A stretch of DNA of 64,000 nt from Sporolactobacillus vineae DSM 21990 = SL153 (GTDB lineage: Bacteria; Bacillota; Bacilli; Bacillales; Sporolactobacillaceae), in contig NZ_KB899045.1 of the NCBI RefSeq assembly GCF_000377985.1, forward strand, positions 184,013-248,012, read 5' to 3'. Of this stretch, positions 18,233-26,343 are shown in pieces (the first letter of the stretch is position 1; each line of letters opens with the position of its first letter). A program made the position numbers and the translations under genes. The notes under the pieces were generated by a model that had not been told where the DNA came from, ran no database searches, and saw only the letters and a list, made by a program, of their open reading frames with translations.

Positions 18233-19258
18233 ATGTTAAAAAAGGCAGGACTGGTTCTCCAGATTGCGGCCACATTTATCGGCACGATTGTCGGCGCCGG
18301 CTTTGCCTCCGGACGGGAAGTGATCCAGTTCTTCACCCGCTTCGGATCCTGGGGGACGGCCGGCGTTCTGTTCAGCGGCCTGCTGATGGCGCTGATCGGA
18401 ACCCGGCTGATGCTCTATGCCCGCCGGATTCATGCCGGATCGTTTGATGTGCTGATTGTCCGCGTGTTTGGCGTGCGGACAGGCCTAGTGATTCACAGTC
18501 TCGTATTCCTGATAATTTTCGGCGTCAACGGGGTGATGCTGGCCGGATCGGGCGCGGTTTTTCAGGAACAGCTCGGCTGGAACCGGTGGCTTGGGATGGG
18601 GTTGTCAATCGTGCTAAGCCTCTTTTTTATCGTAAAAAAGGCACGCGGACTGCTCTGGGTGAACTCGCTGGTTGTTCCGGTGCTGACGCTTTTTCTCATT
18701 ATCCTTTTTATCCACGAGGGCGGCCGGCCGCCGCAATCGCCTGCCCCGTGGCAGAGCGGCTGGATGCTGTCTGCTTTTGCCTATGCTGCCTTCAATCTGT
18801 CGACAGCACTCGTGGTGTTCGTCCCGCTGGCCTCAGAGGTAAAAAGCGAACGCGTTCTGGTTGCCGGCGGGCTGGTCGGCGGGGCCGGTTTCACTGTGCT
18901 GCTGCTGATTGCCCATCAGCTGATTCTCGCTCATCCGGGCGTCATGCTGTACGACATGCCGACGGCTGAACTGGTGCGCCCGGTCGGCGCAGCCATGCAT
19001 CTGGCTTTTACTGCCGTGATTTTCGGCGAGATTCTGACAACGTATGTGGGAAATATTTTCGGGTTGTCCCGGCAGTTAAGTAATGTTTTTCCGTCGGTTC
19101 TCCCGGGCTGGCGCGCGGTCGCCGTGCTGATTGTCGGGTCGGCGGCCGTCGGGATCGCCGGTTATTCCGCCTTAATCCGCGTACTCTACCCATTTTACGG
19201 ATTCCTCTGCATGTTTCTTCTGATCTGCCTCAGCTTTGTCCGCATCCCTGAAAGATGA
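18233..19258 (+). CDS. YkvI-like polytopic membrane transporter
   Basis: 341 residues with about ten membrane helices. The first helix carries IAATFIGTIVGAGFASGREV, a glycine-rich broken helix like that in the sodium/amino-acid symporter (LeuT-like) fold; this block is characteristic of the YkvI family. GGAGG precedes the ATG at 18233. Substrate is not known; the fold suggests a secondary transporter of amino acids or related small molecules. It stands alone between two terminators or promoters. Confidence 0.75.
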   Translation: MLKKAGLVLQIAATFIGTIVGAGFASGREVIQFFTRFGSWGTAGVLFSGLLMALIGTRLMLYARRIHAGSFDVLIVRVFGVRTGLVIHSLVFLIIFGVNGVMLAGSGAVFQEQLGWNRWLGMGLSIVLSLFFIVKKARGLLWVNSLVVPVLTLFLIILFIHEGGRPPQSPAPWQSGWMLSAFAYAAFNLSTALVVFVPLASEVKSERVLVAGGLVGGAGFTVLLLIAHQLILAHPGVMLYDMPTAELVRPVGAAMHLAFTAVIFGEILTTYVGNIFGLSRQLSNVFPSVLPGWRAVAVLIVGSAAVGIAGYSALIRVLYPFYGFLCMFLLICLSFVRIPER

Positions 19259-19360
19259 GCGTATCGGCCGCACAGGTTGCCTGCCGACGGGCTCATTTTC
19301 AACCCGAATCATTTGTAAACGTTTAATCCCGAAAATGTTGTGAAATTTGTTTTCTTTTAG

Positions 19361-19389
19361 TTGCAATTACTGGGTAAATGTCGTACATT
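19361..19389 (+). promoter_or_regulatory. Sigma-A promoter of mntH
   Basis: -35 TTGCAA, 17-base spacer, -10 TACATT. It overlaps an upstream in-frame ATG at 19378, which therefore cannot be the real start of mntH. Confidence 0.65.
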
Positions 19390-19403
19390 GATTATAGAAG
19401 AGA

Positions 19404-19420
19404 TGTTGCATTAAGGAAAC
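19404..19420 (+). promoter_or_regulatory. MntR-like operator
   Basis: TGTTGCATTAAGGAAAC, 15 bases after the -10 box. It closely resembles the B. subtilis MntR box in front of mntH (TTTGCCTTAAGGAAAC-type). Binding of Mn-loaded MntR here would block transcription, giving repression at high manganese. Confidence 0.7.
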
Positions 19421-19452
19421 AAATATTCACAAAGCAAATGGGAGATGGTCAG

Positions 19453-20787
19453 ATGTCCGAGCGGCAGGAGAGTCGGATGCACGTACCGCTGGTTGAAGGA
19501 GACGCAATGATTGAGAAAATGCCGCGCTTTGAAAAGCTTGAGAATAAGCATTCGCAATCTTTTCAAAGTGCTGTCGGCAAAGCAAAAGGATGGCGGCAGC
19601 TGCTGCCGTTCATCGGACCGGCGTTCATCGCGGCGGTTGCCTATATCGACCCGGGCAACTACGCGACCAACATCCAGGCCGGTTCCCAGTACGGTTATAT
19701 GCTGCTCTGGGTGGTTGTGATTTCAAACCTGATGGCGATTCTGATTCAAATGTTGTCTGCAAAACTGGGTATTGCAACGGCGCATAATCTTCCGGAAATT
19801 GTCCGGAAGGAGTGGCCGCGGAAGTTAACCATTTTTTACTGGCTGCAAGGCGAAGTGATGGTCATCGCGACCGACCTGGCGGAGTTCATCGGTGCTGCCC
19901 TGGGTTTCCATCTGGTGTTCGGGATGCCGATGATTCCGGCGGCGATCCTGACGGCGATCTGCGCCATGCTGATTCTGACGTTTCAGGTCAGAGGGTTCCG
20001 GCCGCTGGAGATGGTGATCGCCTCAATGGTATTTATCATCGTGATCGCCTTCAGTTGCGAAATTATCTTCTCAATGCCGGCATTCGGTCCGCTGATGAAG
20101 GGCTTTGTTCCTCAGTTCCAGGGCACGAGCAGTGTTCTCCTGGCCGCCGGAATTCTCGGCGCCACGGTGATGCCGCATGCGATCTACATGCATTCGGGAC
20201 TGACCTGCCGGCGCGTCATCGGGCATACGCCCGGTGAACGGAAAAAAATCTTCCGCTTTGAACAATATGACATTCTGATTGCCATGCTGATCGCCGGGTT
20301 CATCAATGCCGTCATGCTGGCGGTTGCCGGATCGACTTTCTTCGGCAAGGAAGTCATTTCCGATCTGACTGTGGCGTTCAATGGATTCAGCAACTACATT
20401 GCACCGAGTGCCGCGCTGTTCTTCGGCATCGGGCTGCTGTCGGCCGGTTTGTCGAGCTCTTCAGTCGGTACGCTGGCCGGCGATATCATGATGCAAGGCT
20501 TCATTCACCGGAGAATACCGGTATTCATTCGCCGGCTGATCACCATGATGCCGCCGCTGATTATCATCATCTCCGGGGTCAATGCGACACAGGCACTGGT
20601 CATGAGCCAGGTCGTCCTGTCATTCGGCATTGCGCTGGCGATTATTCCCCTGGTTCTCTTTACGAGTAAAAAGCGAATTATGGGCGAGCTGGTGAATCAC
20701 AAGCTGACGACCATCACCGCCTGGGCCATAGCCGGTGTCGTCGTGAGCCTGAACGTGTTCCTGCTCTATCAGACCTTTTTCGGCTGA
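19453..20787 (+). CDS. mntH: Nramp-family manganese/proton symporter MntH
   Basis: 444 residues from the ATG at 19453, which has GGGAG eight bases upstream and lies after the promoter and MntR-like box. Eleven membrane helices are visible. TM1 has the metal-binding DPGN motif (VAYIDPGNYATNIQAG) and TM6 has GATVMPHAIYMHSG, the MPH motif; both are diagnostic for Nramp transporters. The protein imports Mn(II) with protons across the cytoplasmic membrane. The upstream operator indicates manganese-dependent repression by MntR. A terminator follows. Confidence 0.95.
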   Translation: MSERQESRMHVPLVEGDAMIEKMPRFEKLENKHSQSFQSAVGKAKGWRQLLPFIGPAFIAAVAYIDPGNYATNIQAGSQYGYMLLWVVVISNLMAILIQMLSAKLGIATAHNLPEIVRKEWPRKLTIFYWLQGEVMVIATDLAEFIGAALGFHLVFGMPMIPAAILTAICAMLILTFQVRGFRPLEMVIASMVFIIVIAFSCEIIFSMPAFGPLMKGFVPQFQGTSSVLLAAGILGATVMPHAIYMHSGLTCRRVIGHTPGERKKIFRFEQYDILIAMLIAGFINAVMLAVAGSTFFGKEVISDLTVAFNGFSNYIAPSAALFFGIGLLSAGLSSSSVGTLAGDIMMQGFIHRRIPVFIRRLITMMPPLIIIISGVNATQALVMSQVVLSFGIALAIIPLVLFTSKKRIMGELVNHKLTTITAWAIAGVVVSLNVFLLYQTFFG

Positions 20788-20807
20788 ACCATTAGAAAAG
20801 ATTTCCG

Positions 20808-20832
20808 GAAGTCCGAGAAGGGCTTCTTTTTT
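20808..20832 (+). terminator. Terminator of mntH
   Basis: Stem GAAGTCC / GGGCTTC (one G-U pair) with a GAGAA loop, followed by six T. Confidence 0.7.
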
Positions 20833-20876
20833 GGATTCGCGGAAATTTTGTTCACACATTTATTAAAATTGTCAAA

Positions 20877-20906
20877 TTGACTTTGCAACTGAAAGTGACG
20901 TAAAAT
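20877..20906 (+). promoter_or_regulatory. Promoter of lacD
   Basis: -35 TTGACT, 18-base spacer, -10 TAAAAT, about 130 bases before the start codon. Confidence 0.6.
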
Positions 20907-20946
20907 GGAATTTGTGAGAGAAAAGCGGCGGGTTTTGTGATGGTAA

Positions 20947-20960
20947 GTGATTGCTTTCAC
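20947..20960 (+). promoter_or_regulatory. Possible CcpA (cre) site downstream of the lacD promoter
   Basis: GTGATTGCTTTCAC has the half-sites GTGA/TCAC and the GCTTTCA half of a catabolite-responsive element, but not the full consensus spacing. Position about 40 bases after the -10 would fit a roadblock operator. Confidence 0.3.
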
Positions 20961-21032
20961 GCTTTGTATTCGCCGGGTTGGCTATTGCGGTGCGTAAGAA
21001 CACCGAAAATCTTAGCTGTGGAGGAATAAATA

Positions 21033-22040
21033 ATGGTTAAACTGAGTAAGGGCAAAGTTGACTTTCTCAACAAGCTTTCCAACAAGGACGGCGTCATTGC
21101 TGCTCTTGCGATCGACCAGCGTGGTTCTCTGAAGAGAATGATCGGTGCGGCTCAGGGCAAAGACGCAACAGATCAGGAACTGAGCGATTTCAAGTCCCTT
21201 GTATCTGAAGAACTGACAAAATACGCGAGCGCTATTCTGCTCGACCCTGAATATGGCCTTCCGGCCGGCAAGGTTCGCGACGCAAACAGCGGCCTTCTGA
21301 CTTCTTATGAAAAGACTGGCTATGATGCAACGGAACCGGGACGTATCCCGGATCTTCTGCCGAACTGGTCGGTAAAACGGATCAAGGAAAACGGCGGCGA
21401 CGCAGTCAAACTGCTCGTTTATTATGATCCGGATGAACCGGATTCGATCAACGATGTCAAGAAGGCATTTGTTGAACGTGTCGGCTCTGAATGCAAGGCT
21501 GAAGATATTCCGTTGTTCTTCGAAATCGTTACCTACGATGAGAAGATCACTGACAAAGAAGCTTATGCAAAAGTTAAACCGCAGAAGGTTCTTGATTCAA
21601 TCAAAGTCTTCACACAGCCTCGTTATGGCATCGACGTTCTGAAGCTTGAAGTTCCTGTTGACATGAGCCGTGTTGAAGGCGTCGGCGAAAACAAGCCGGT
21701 TTATACAGCTGACGAAGCAAAGAAATACTTCCAGGAAGTTGACAAACTGACGACGGTTCCGTACATCTGGCTGAGTGCCGGTGTTTCAACTGAACTGTTC
21801 CAGAAGACGCTGGTCTTTGCACATGACGCCGGCTCGAAGTATAACGGTGTTCTTTGCGGCCGTGCAACCTGGCGCGAAGGCGTCGCGGCTTACGGCAAGG
21901 GCGGAGACAAGGGTGCCAAAGAATGGTTGTCGACTCAGGGCAAAAAGAACGTTGAAGAACTCAACGCCATCCTCGCTGAGAATGCGACTCCCTGGTACGA
22001 AAAATACGGCGGCAAGGACAAGATCGAAGTCGTCGACTGA
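21033..22040 (+). CDS. lacD: Tagatose 1,6-bisphosphate aldolase (class I, LacD family)
   Basis: 335 residues, typical for LacD. Family blocks are visible: GVIAALAIDQRGSLKRMI at the N-terminus, ILLDPEYGLPAG, DAVKLLVYYDPDEP with its Lys, and DVLKLEVPVDMS with the likely Schiff-base lysine, then IWLSAGVSTELF and GVLCGRATWREGV. LacD splits tagatose 1,6-bisphosphate to dihydroxyacetone phosphate and glyceraldehyde 3-phosphate; some members also use fructose 1,6-bisphosphate. There is no lacABC gene nearby, so a general glycolytic role is possible. GGAGG precedes the ATG, and codon use is strongly biased, suggesting high expression. A terminator follows. Confidence 0.92.
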   Translation: MVKLSKGKVDFLNKLSNKDGVIAALAIDQRGSLKRMIGAAQGKDATDQELSDFKSLVSEELTKYASAILLDPEYGLPAGKVRDANSGLLTSYEKTGYDATEPGRIPDLLPNWSVKRIKENGGDAVKLLVYYDPDEPDSINDVKKAFVERVGSECKAEDIPLFFEIVTYDEKITDKEAYAKVKPQKVLDSIKVFTQPRYGIDVLKLEVPVDMSRVEGVGENKPVYTADEAKKYFQEVDKLTTVPYIWLSAGVSTELFQKTLVFAHDAGSKYNGVLCGRATWREGVAAYGKGGDKGAKEWLSTQGKKNVEELNAILAENATPWYEKYGGKDKIEVVD

Positions 22041-22055
22041 CATATTGATACGTGC

Positions 22056-22091
22056 AGCAAAGCGGATCCGGGAAACCGGGTCCGTTTTGCT
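22056..22091 (+). terminator. Terminator of lacD
   Basis: Long imperfect stem AGCAAAGCGGATCCGG / CCGGGTCCGTTTTGCT with a GAAA tetraloop; there is no strong T run beyond the stem, but the T-rich 3' arm can serve. Confidence 0.65.
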
Positions 22092-22185
22092 TTAGGAAAA
22101 AAATCGACATGCGGCTCGTTATCAATTGCTGTAAACCGTTGGGGCGGTCCGGACGATGGACTGAATTTATTCCATAAAATGTACT

Positions 22186-22262
22186 TTGGCTGAATCAGGT
22201 GCGGAATTGGCTGAATCAGTGCCGGATTTGGCTGAATGGCACCCCGATTTGGCTGAATGCGC
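22186..22262. repeat. Intergenic tandem array, exact 21-bp period
   Basis: TTGGCTGAAT recurs at 22186, 22207, 22228 and 22249, exactly 21 bases apart each time, with a decayed GGCTGATT after the last. Between the cores the 11-base linkers differ. It lies between the lacD terminator and the LCP gene. An open frame runs through it, but the LCP start with a ribosome-binding site is downstream at 22378. Confidence 0.8.
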
Positions 22263-22377
22263 GGCTGATTCCTGGTTAAGCACGTTTCTTTTGGACTTTC
22301 CGCATGGTATGATAGGTCTATTACAGGGTCTGTTCGGCAGGCCGGCTGATCTATTTTATCAGAAAAGGGAAGAGTGT

Positions 22378-23289
22378 ATGAAAAAGAAAATTCTGCTGAC
22401 CCTCGGCGGCATCATTGTGGTTCTGGTGGCAGCGGTGGGCGGTTATGCCTGGTACATGCTGCATTCGGTCCAGTCGACGGCCGGAAAAATGTACGAAACG
22501 GCCGGCGGTTCGGGCAACCACGCGGCCATCTCTGAAAAGAAGCCGATTTCCATCCTGATGATGGGGGTCGACGAGCGCGCGAATGATCGCGGGCGTTCCG
22601 ATACGCTGATTGTCATGACGCTGAATCCGAAGACGAAAACGATGCAGATGATCTCGATTCCGCGTGATACCCGGACGGAGATTGTCGGCCGCGGTACAAT
22701 GGACAAAATCAACGCAGCCTATGCCTATGGCGGTATCAAAATGGCACAGGATACGGTGCAGCAGTTTATCGGCGGCACCAAGCCCGATTTTTACATTAAG
22801 ATCAACATGGAGGGCATGAGCGCCCTGGTCGATGCGGTCGGCGGCGTCACGGTGTACAACAAGCTCGACTGGCACGATGAGGGCTACTATCAGAAGGGCT
22901 ACCACTATGCCCGCGGCACGATCACTCTGGATACCGGTGCCAAGGCGATGGGGTATATCCGGATGCGCCATCTGGATCCGCAGGGTGATTTCGGGCGGAA
23001 TCAGCGCCAGCGCGATGTGATCAATGCGATCGTGAAAAAGATGTCCGGGGTCTCCTCAATCAGTCATTTTTCCGACATCCTGAGCGCGCTCGGAAACAAT
23101 GTGAAGACAAACATGAACTACGACGATATGAAGAACATCGCGCTCAATTACCGCGATGCCCGCCAGCACTCGATCGACTATGAGGTCAAGGGTCAGGGCA
23201 GGATGATCAACGGTATCTATTATCTTGTCGTCGGCAACGCGGAAAAGCAGCGCGTTAAAGATATGGTCGAACAGCAACTGACAAACTGA
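22378..23289 (+). CDS. LytR-CpsA-Psr (LCP) family wall-polymer ligase
   Basis: 303 residues from the ATG at 22378, chosen for GGGAAG upstream and because the protein then begins with a typical signal-anchor (MKKKILLTLGG plus a hydrophobic helix). The LCP domain is clear: SILMMGVDERANDRGRSDTL, MQMISIPRDTRTEI with the pyrophosphate-binding arginines, KINAAYAYGG, and YIRMRHLDPQGDFGRNQRQR. LCP enzymes, outside the membrane, move undecaprenyl-linked teichoic acids or other glycopolymers onto peptidoglycan. This is the second LCP gene in the window (see 35496). It stands alone with a bidirectional terminator. Confidence 0.92.
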   Translation: MKKKILLTLGGIIVVLVAAVGGYAWYMLHSVQSTAGKMYETAGGSGNHAAISEKKPISILMMGVDERANDRGRSDTLIVMTLNPKTKTMQMISIPRDTRTEIVGRGTMDKINAAYAYGGIKMAQDTVQQFIGGTKPDFYIKINMEGMSALVDAVGGVTVYNKLDWHDEGYYQKGYHYARGTITLDTGAKAMGYIRMRHLDPQGDFGRNQRQRDVINAIVKKMSGVSSISHFSDILSALGNNVKTNMNYDDMKNIALNYRDARQHSIDYEVKGQGRMINGIYYLVVGNAEKQRVKDMVEQQLTN

Positions 23290-23304
23290 TTTAGTGGAAT
23301 AAAA

Positions 23305-23350
23305 ACGATCTCCGAAAGGCCGGGCCAGGCTTTCCGGAGATCGTTTTTTT
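23305..23350. terminator. Bidirectional terminator between the LCP and HD-GYP genes
   Basis: Stem ACGATCTCCG / CGGAGATCGT with further pairing inside, T7 on the plus strand and T5 on the minus strand; it serves both converging genes. Confidence 0.85.
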
Positions 23351-23399
23351 GTCTGAAGAGGCAGGGTGCGTTCCGTAATTCTGCAAAACATTTCACGGA

Positions 23400-25130
23400 T
23401 TATTGCTGCCGGGCGTTTGCGGCAGATTTTACGCGGAACACCGAGCGGAGGTTTTCCGTGAAATCCTGGATGTTGGTGCTGATCAATGTTCTTTCCGAAG
23501 GCTGTCCGGACAGCCGATGAGTTTTTTTCCCGTGGACAAAAAGGATCAGCTCCGGAAACTCGCTGCGGAGCTGTTTCAGAGTGTTGCTGATCGTGAAAAG
23601 TTTTTCCGGTGCCGGGCAGGAAATGGCCAGGAAATCCGGCTTCTTTCGCCGGACGATTTCAGCGATTACTGCTGCATCGGCATTTTCCGCCAGATAATAG
23701 GTTTTCCAGCCGTTGATCTGAAACAAATCATCGAGCAATTTCATCTGAGTGAATTCGCCGATCGAACCGAGATTGGCGACAACCGTTTTACCGATCGGCT
23801 GTCTCTGTTCGCGGATGAACGAGATCATTTTCCAGTTAAGCAGCATGACCAGTGTCGATGCGGCGATCAATCGATCTGCGGTTTCATAGCGATGCTGCGC
23901 CAGACCGGATTCGATCTGGTTCATCGACCGCTCGAACAGCTTGATGAAAATTTCTTCGATACGCAGGCCGTCCGACAGTGTATCCAGCAGTTCCATCGCC
24001 TGAAAGGTATTGCCGTCGATCAGACAGGTGACGAAGCCGTTCCATGCTTCTTTCCGCTGCCTTTCCATCTGGCTGTTATCCCAGCCGATCACTTTCTTGA
24101 TCGTTACCGACAGGTCCCTGGGCAGCTGCCTGACCAGGGAGGAATCCTTCATGAAGATGCGCGGGAGGATGACGGAACCCTCTTCCGAAGAGAGGACGGT
24201 GCCGGTCCGGCCGTCCGTCAGAAGCACCTGCGTTGCCGGTGGAAAAATATGTATAAAATTGATAAAGCTGAAACAGCTCTTTAAGTCAAAAAGTGGAGGC
24301 TGAATGCAGGATGAGAGGATCAGCTGAAGCGCACGGGTCGCCGGCAGCGGTTGACGATACGACCGTTTCAGCGTCAGCGCTGAATAAATATCGGTGATCA
24401 TCATCAGTTTCAGATCCTGATCCGCATCACTGATCGCTTTTTTTTCCGGATAGCCGGTCCGGTTCATCCGCTCATGATGAGAGCGGGCGATCCGGCACGT
24501 CTCGTCAGGAAATCCTAATTTCCGGAGCAGGCCGGCACCCCGGGCGCAGTGCTCTTTAACCCGTTCAAATTCGCGCTGCGTCAGCTTCTGACTTTTCAGC
24601 AAAATGGCACGTGGTGTATACAGTTTGCCGATATCATGAAGCAGACAGCCGAGCATGAAATCGTCCGGCGCCTTCCATTTCGCATGGCGGCTGTACAGGC
24701 TGCATAAAACGAACACATCGATCGAGTGGATGTAGCAGGCGGGATCCCATTGTTTCAGGCTGTTCATCAGCAGCGCCACCGTCGGGTTAGAGAAGAAGCG
24801 GATGTAGACTGACCGCAGCCACAGGTACGAGGCCTCTGAATGAAGAATTCGGCCGCAGCGCAGCTCATTGGCGACGGAACGGACATCCGTCTTGAAGCGG
24901 TCGCTCAGGATCTGCAGTTCGTGATCCGTCAGCGACGCGTGCCGCGTGTGAAAAGACGTCGCACGTTCCTGGTGTACCATGGTTTCCCGGACACCGAAAT
25001 GGATCAGAGTCGTGGTGATTTCGGGTGTAATGTAGGTCCCTTCCTGAAACAGCACATTCGAATTGATGTAAATATCTCTGGCGAGGAGCATCCCGTCTTC
25101 CAGTTGTTCCGTACGCATCTTCGTTGCCAT
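23400..25130 (-). CDS. HD-GYP phosphodiesterase fused to a degenerate cobalamin-binding-like domain
   Basis: 576 residues from the ATG at 25130 (GGGAGTG upstream; a GTG nine bases earlier overlaps it). Residues 1-60 resemble the N-terminal domain often found before HD-GYP. The HD-GYP domain spans about 120-270: LLHDIGK (His165-Asp166) and HHERMNRTGYP, so the metal and GYP motifs of cyclic-di-GMP phosphodiesterases are kept. A linker follows, then a helical cap (about 365-450) and a Rossmann-like domain (about 455-560) that look like the B12-binding cap and fold. The His of the DxHxxG motif is replaced (LGSIGEF), so base-off cobalamin binding by His is unlikely. It lies divergent from motAB, hinting at motility control by cyclic-di-GMP. 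Confidence 0.75.
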   Translation of the reverse strand: MATKMRTEQLEDGMLLARDIYINSNVLFQEGTYITPEITTTLIHFGVRETMVHQERATSFHTRHASLTDHELQILSDRFKTDVRSVANELRCGRILHSEASYLWLRSVYIRFFSNPTVALLMNSLKQWDPACYIHSIDVFVLCSLYSRHAKWKAPDDFMLGCLLHDIGKLYTPRAILLKSQKLTQREFERVKEHCARGAGLLRKLGFPDETCRIARSHHERMNRTGYPEKKAISDADQDLKLMMITDIYSALTLKRSYRQPLPATRALQLILSSCIQPPLFDLKSCFSFINFIHIFPPATQVLLTDGRTGTVLSSEEGSVILPRIFMKDSSLVRQLPRDLSVTIKKVIGWDNSQMERQRKEAWNGFVTCLIDGNTFQAMELLDTLSDGLRIEEIFIKLFERSMNQIESGLAQHRYETADRLIAASTLVMLLNWKMISFIREQRQPIGKTVVANLGSIGEFTQMKLLDDLFQINGWKTYYLAENADAAVIAEIVRRKKPDFLAISCPAPEKLFTISNTLKQLRSEFPELILFVHGKKTHRLSGQPSERTLISTNIQDFTENLRSVFRVKSAANARQQ

Positions 25131-25497
25131 CTCAGTCACTCCCGGCTGGTCGGAGAAATCCGTTATTTTTTATGCTGCGCCTTCCGGTCGATACGGAAAT
25201 AATTAACATTTGTTATTCTATCAAGTGTTTTAGGAAAATGGTAGCGAAAAAACGGAAGATGAAGCACTATGTCATTCAGCCAGGCTGCATAAACGCCGGT
25301 GCAATGGCATTTTTCCTTGTTCCATAAAGGACAGCCGCCGCCGTCCTTTGAATAAGCGTCACGATAAGCGGGCCATAAGTCACGGTTCTTTTAAATGGCT
25401 TAAAAGTGACCGAAGTCCCTACTTACAGGCATCACTTCAACATCCCGGGCGACGTGACGATAATAAGAACGTAGAGTATCTGAAAGGGTTGACCGGC
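25131..25497. other. Divergent intergenic region between the HD-GYP gene and motA
   Basis: No gene recognised. It must contain promoters for both directions. I searched for a sigma-D promoter for motA; TAAG-N15-GCCATAAG near 25348-25375 is only a weak match. In-frame ATG or TTG codons upstream of motA lack similarity to MotA. Confidence 0.4.
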
Positions 25498-26343
25498 ATG
25501 GATTTAGCGACTTTGATAGGCCTGCTGTTTGGCATTTTATCTCTGATCCTCGGGTTTACTATGGAAGGCGGGACGCTGGGTTCGCTGTTCCAGGTAACGG
25601 CAATGATGATCGTGTTCGGAGGAACCATCGGTGCGGTGATCGTCAGTACACCCGGGAAAACGCTGAGAAAGCTTCCGTTTATCACAAAATATGCTTTTTC
25701 AAAGCCCGATTCCAGTGCCGGGGCAACGATCTCCATGCTGATGGACCTGGCGAATGTGTCGCGGCGTGAAGGCCTGCTTGCTCTTGAAGGCCGCCAGGAA
25801 GAGTTTGCTGATGATGAATTTATGACCAACGGCATTCAGATGGTCGTCGACGGTGTCGATTCGGATGTCATCGATGATATTCTTAACCGGGACATCGAGT
25901 TGTATGAGCAGAAGATGCTGTCAATCGGCCGGATGTATGAAGCTGCCGGCGGCTTTTCACCGACGATGGGGATCATCGGCACGGTGATGGGCCTTGTGCA
26001 CGTGCTTGGCAACCTGAGCAGTCCGTCCGACCTGGGACCGTCGATCGCGGTGGCGTTTATCGCCACGCTGTACGGCGTCGCTTCCGCCAATGTGGTTTTC
26101 CTGCCGATGTTCAATAAAATTAAGGCGCACCTGGCGCAGGATGTGCTGATCCGGCAGATCAAGGCAGAAGGCATTCTCTCGGTCCAGTTCGGTGAAAATA
26201 CGATGATCCTCCGCCAGAAGCTGTTTGCCTTCCTAAGCCCGCAGGAACGCGAGGAGGCGGAGCGGGAGATGGGCAGCGAAGACGGCGGTGAAGATCGCGG
26301 CATGAATGGTGCCCCATACCAGGAGGCAGGCAGCCATGAGTGA
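25498..26343 (+). CDS. motA: Flagellar motor stator protein MotA (MotA/MotP family)
   Basis: 281 residues from the ATG at 25498, where MotA similarity begins (MDLATLIGLLFGILSLILG). Four membrane helices: two near the N-terminus separated by MEGGTLGSLF, a large cytoplasmic loop (LANVSRREGLLALEGRQEEF) that contacts the rotor, and two near residues 150-205 including GGFSPTMGIIGTVMGLVHVLG. With MotB it forms the ion-conducting stator. The sequence does not decide whether protons or sodium ions are used. Its stop overlaps the motB start by eight bases. Confidence 0.92.
   Translation: MDLATLIGLLFGILSLILGFTMEGGTLGSLFQVTAMMIVFGGTIGAVIVSTPGKTLRKLPFITKYAFSKPDSSAGATISMLMDLANVSRREGLLALEGRQEEFADDEFMTNGIQMVVDGVDSDVIDDILNRDIELYEQKMLSIGRMYEAAGGFSPTMGIIGTVMGLVHVLGNLSSPSDLGPSIAVAFIATLYGVASANVVFLPMFNKIKAHLAQDVLIRQIKAEGILSVQFGENTMILRQKLFAFLSPQEREEAEREMGSEDGGEDRGMNGAPYQEAGSHE

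Noticed and set aside
22186-22377. N-terminal extension of the LCP protein through the 21-bp array
   Set aside because: The frame is open, but the ribosome-binding site and signal-anchor place the start at 22378; the heptad-like peptide is a by-product of the 21-base period.
25348-25375. Sigma-D promoter for motAB
   Set aside because: TAAG-N15-GCCATAAG has the spacing but a poor -10, so I do not list it.
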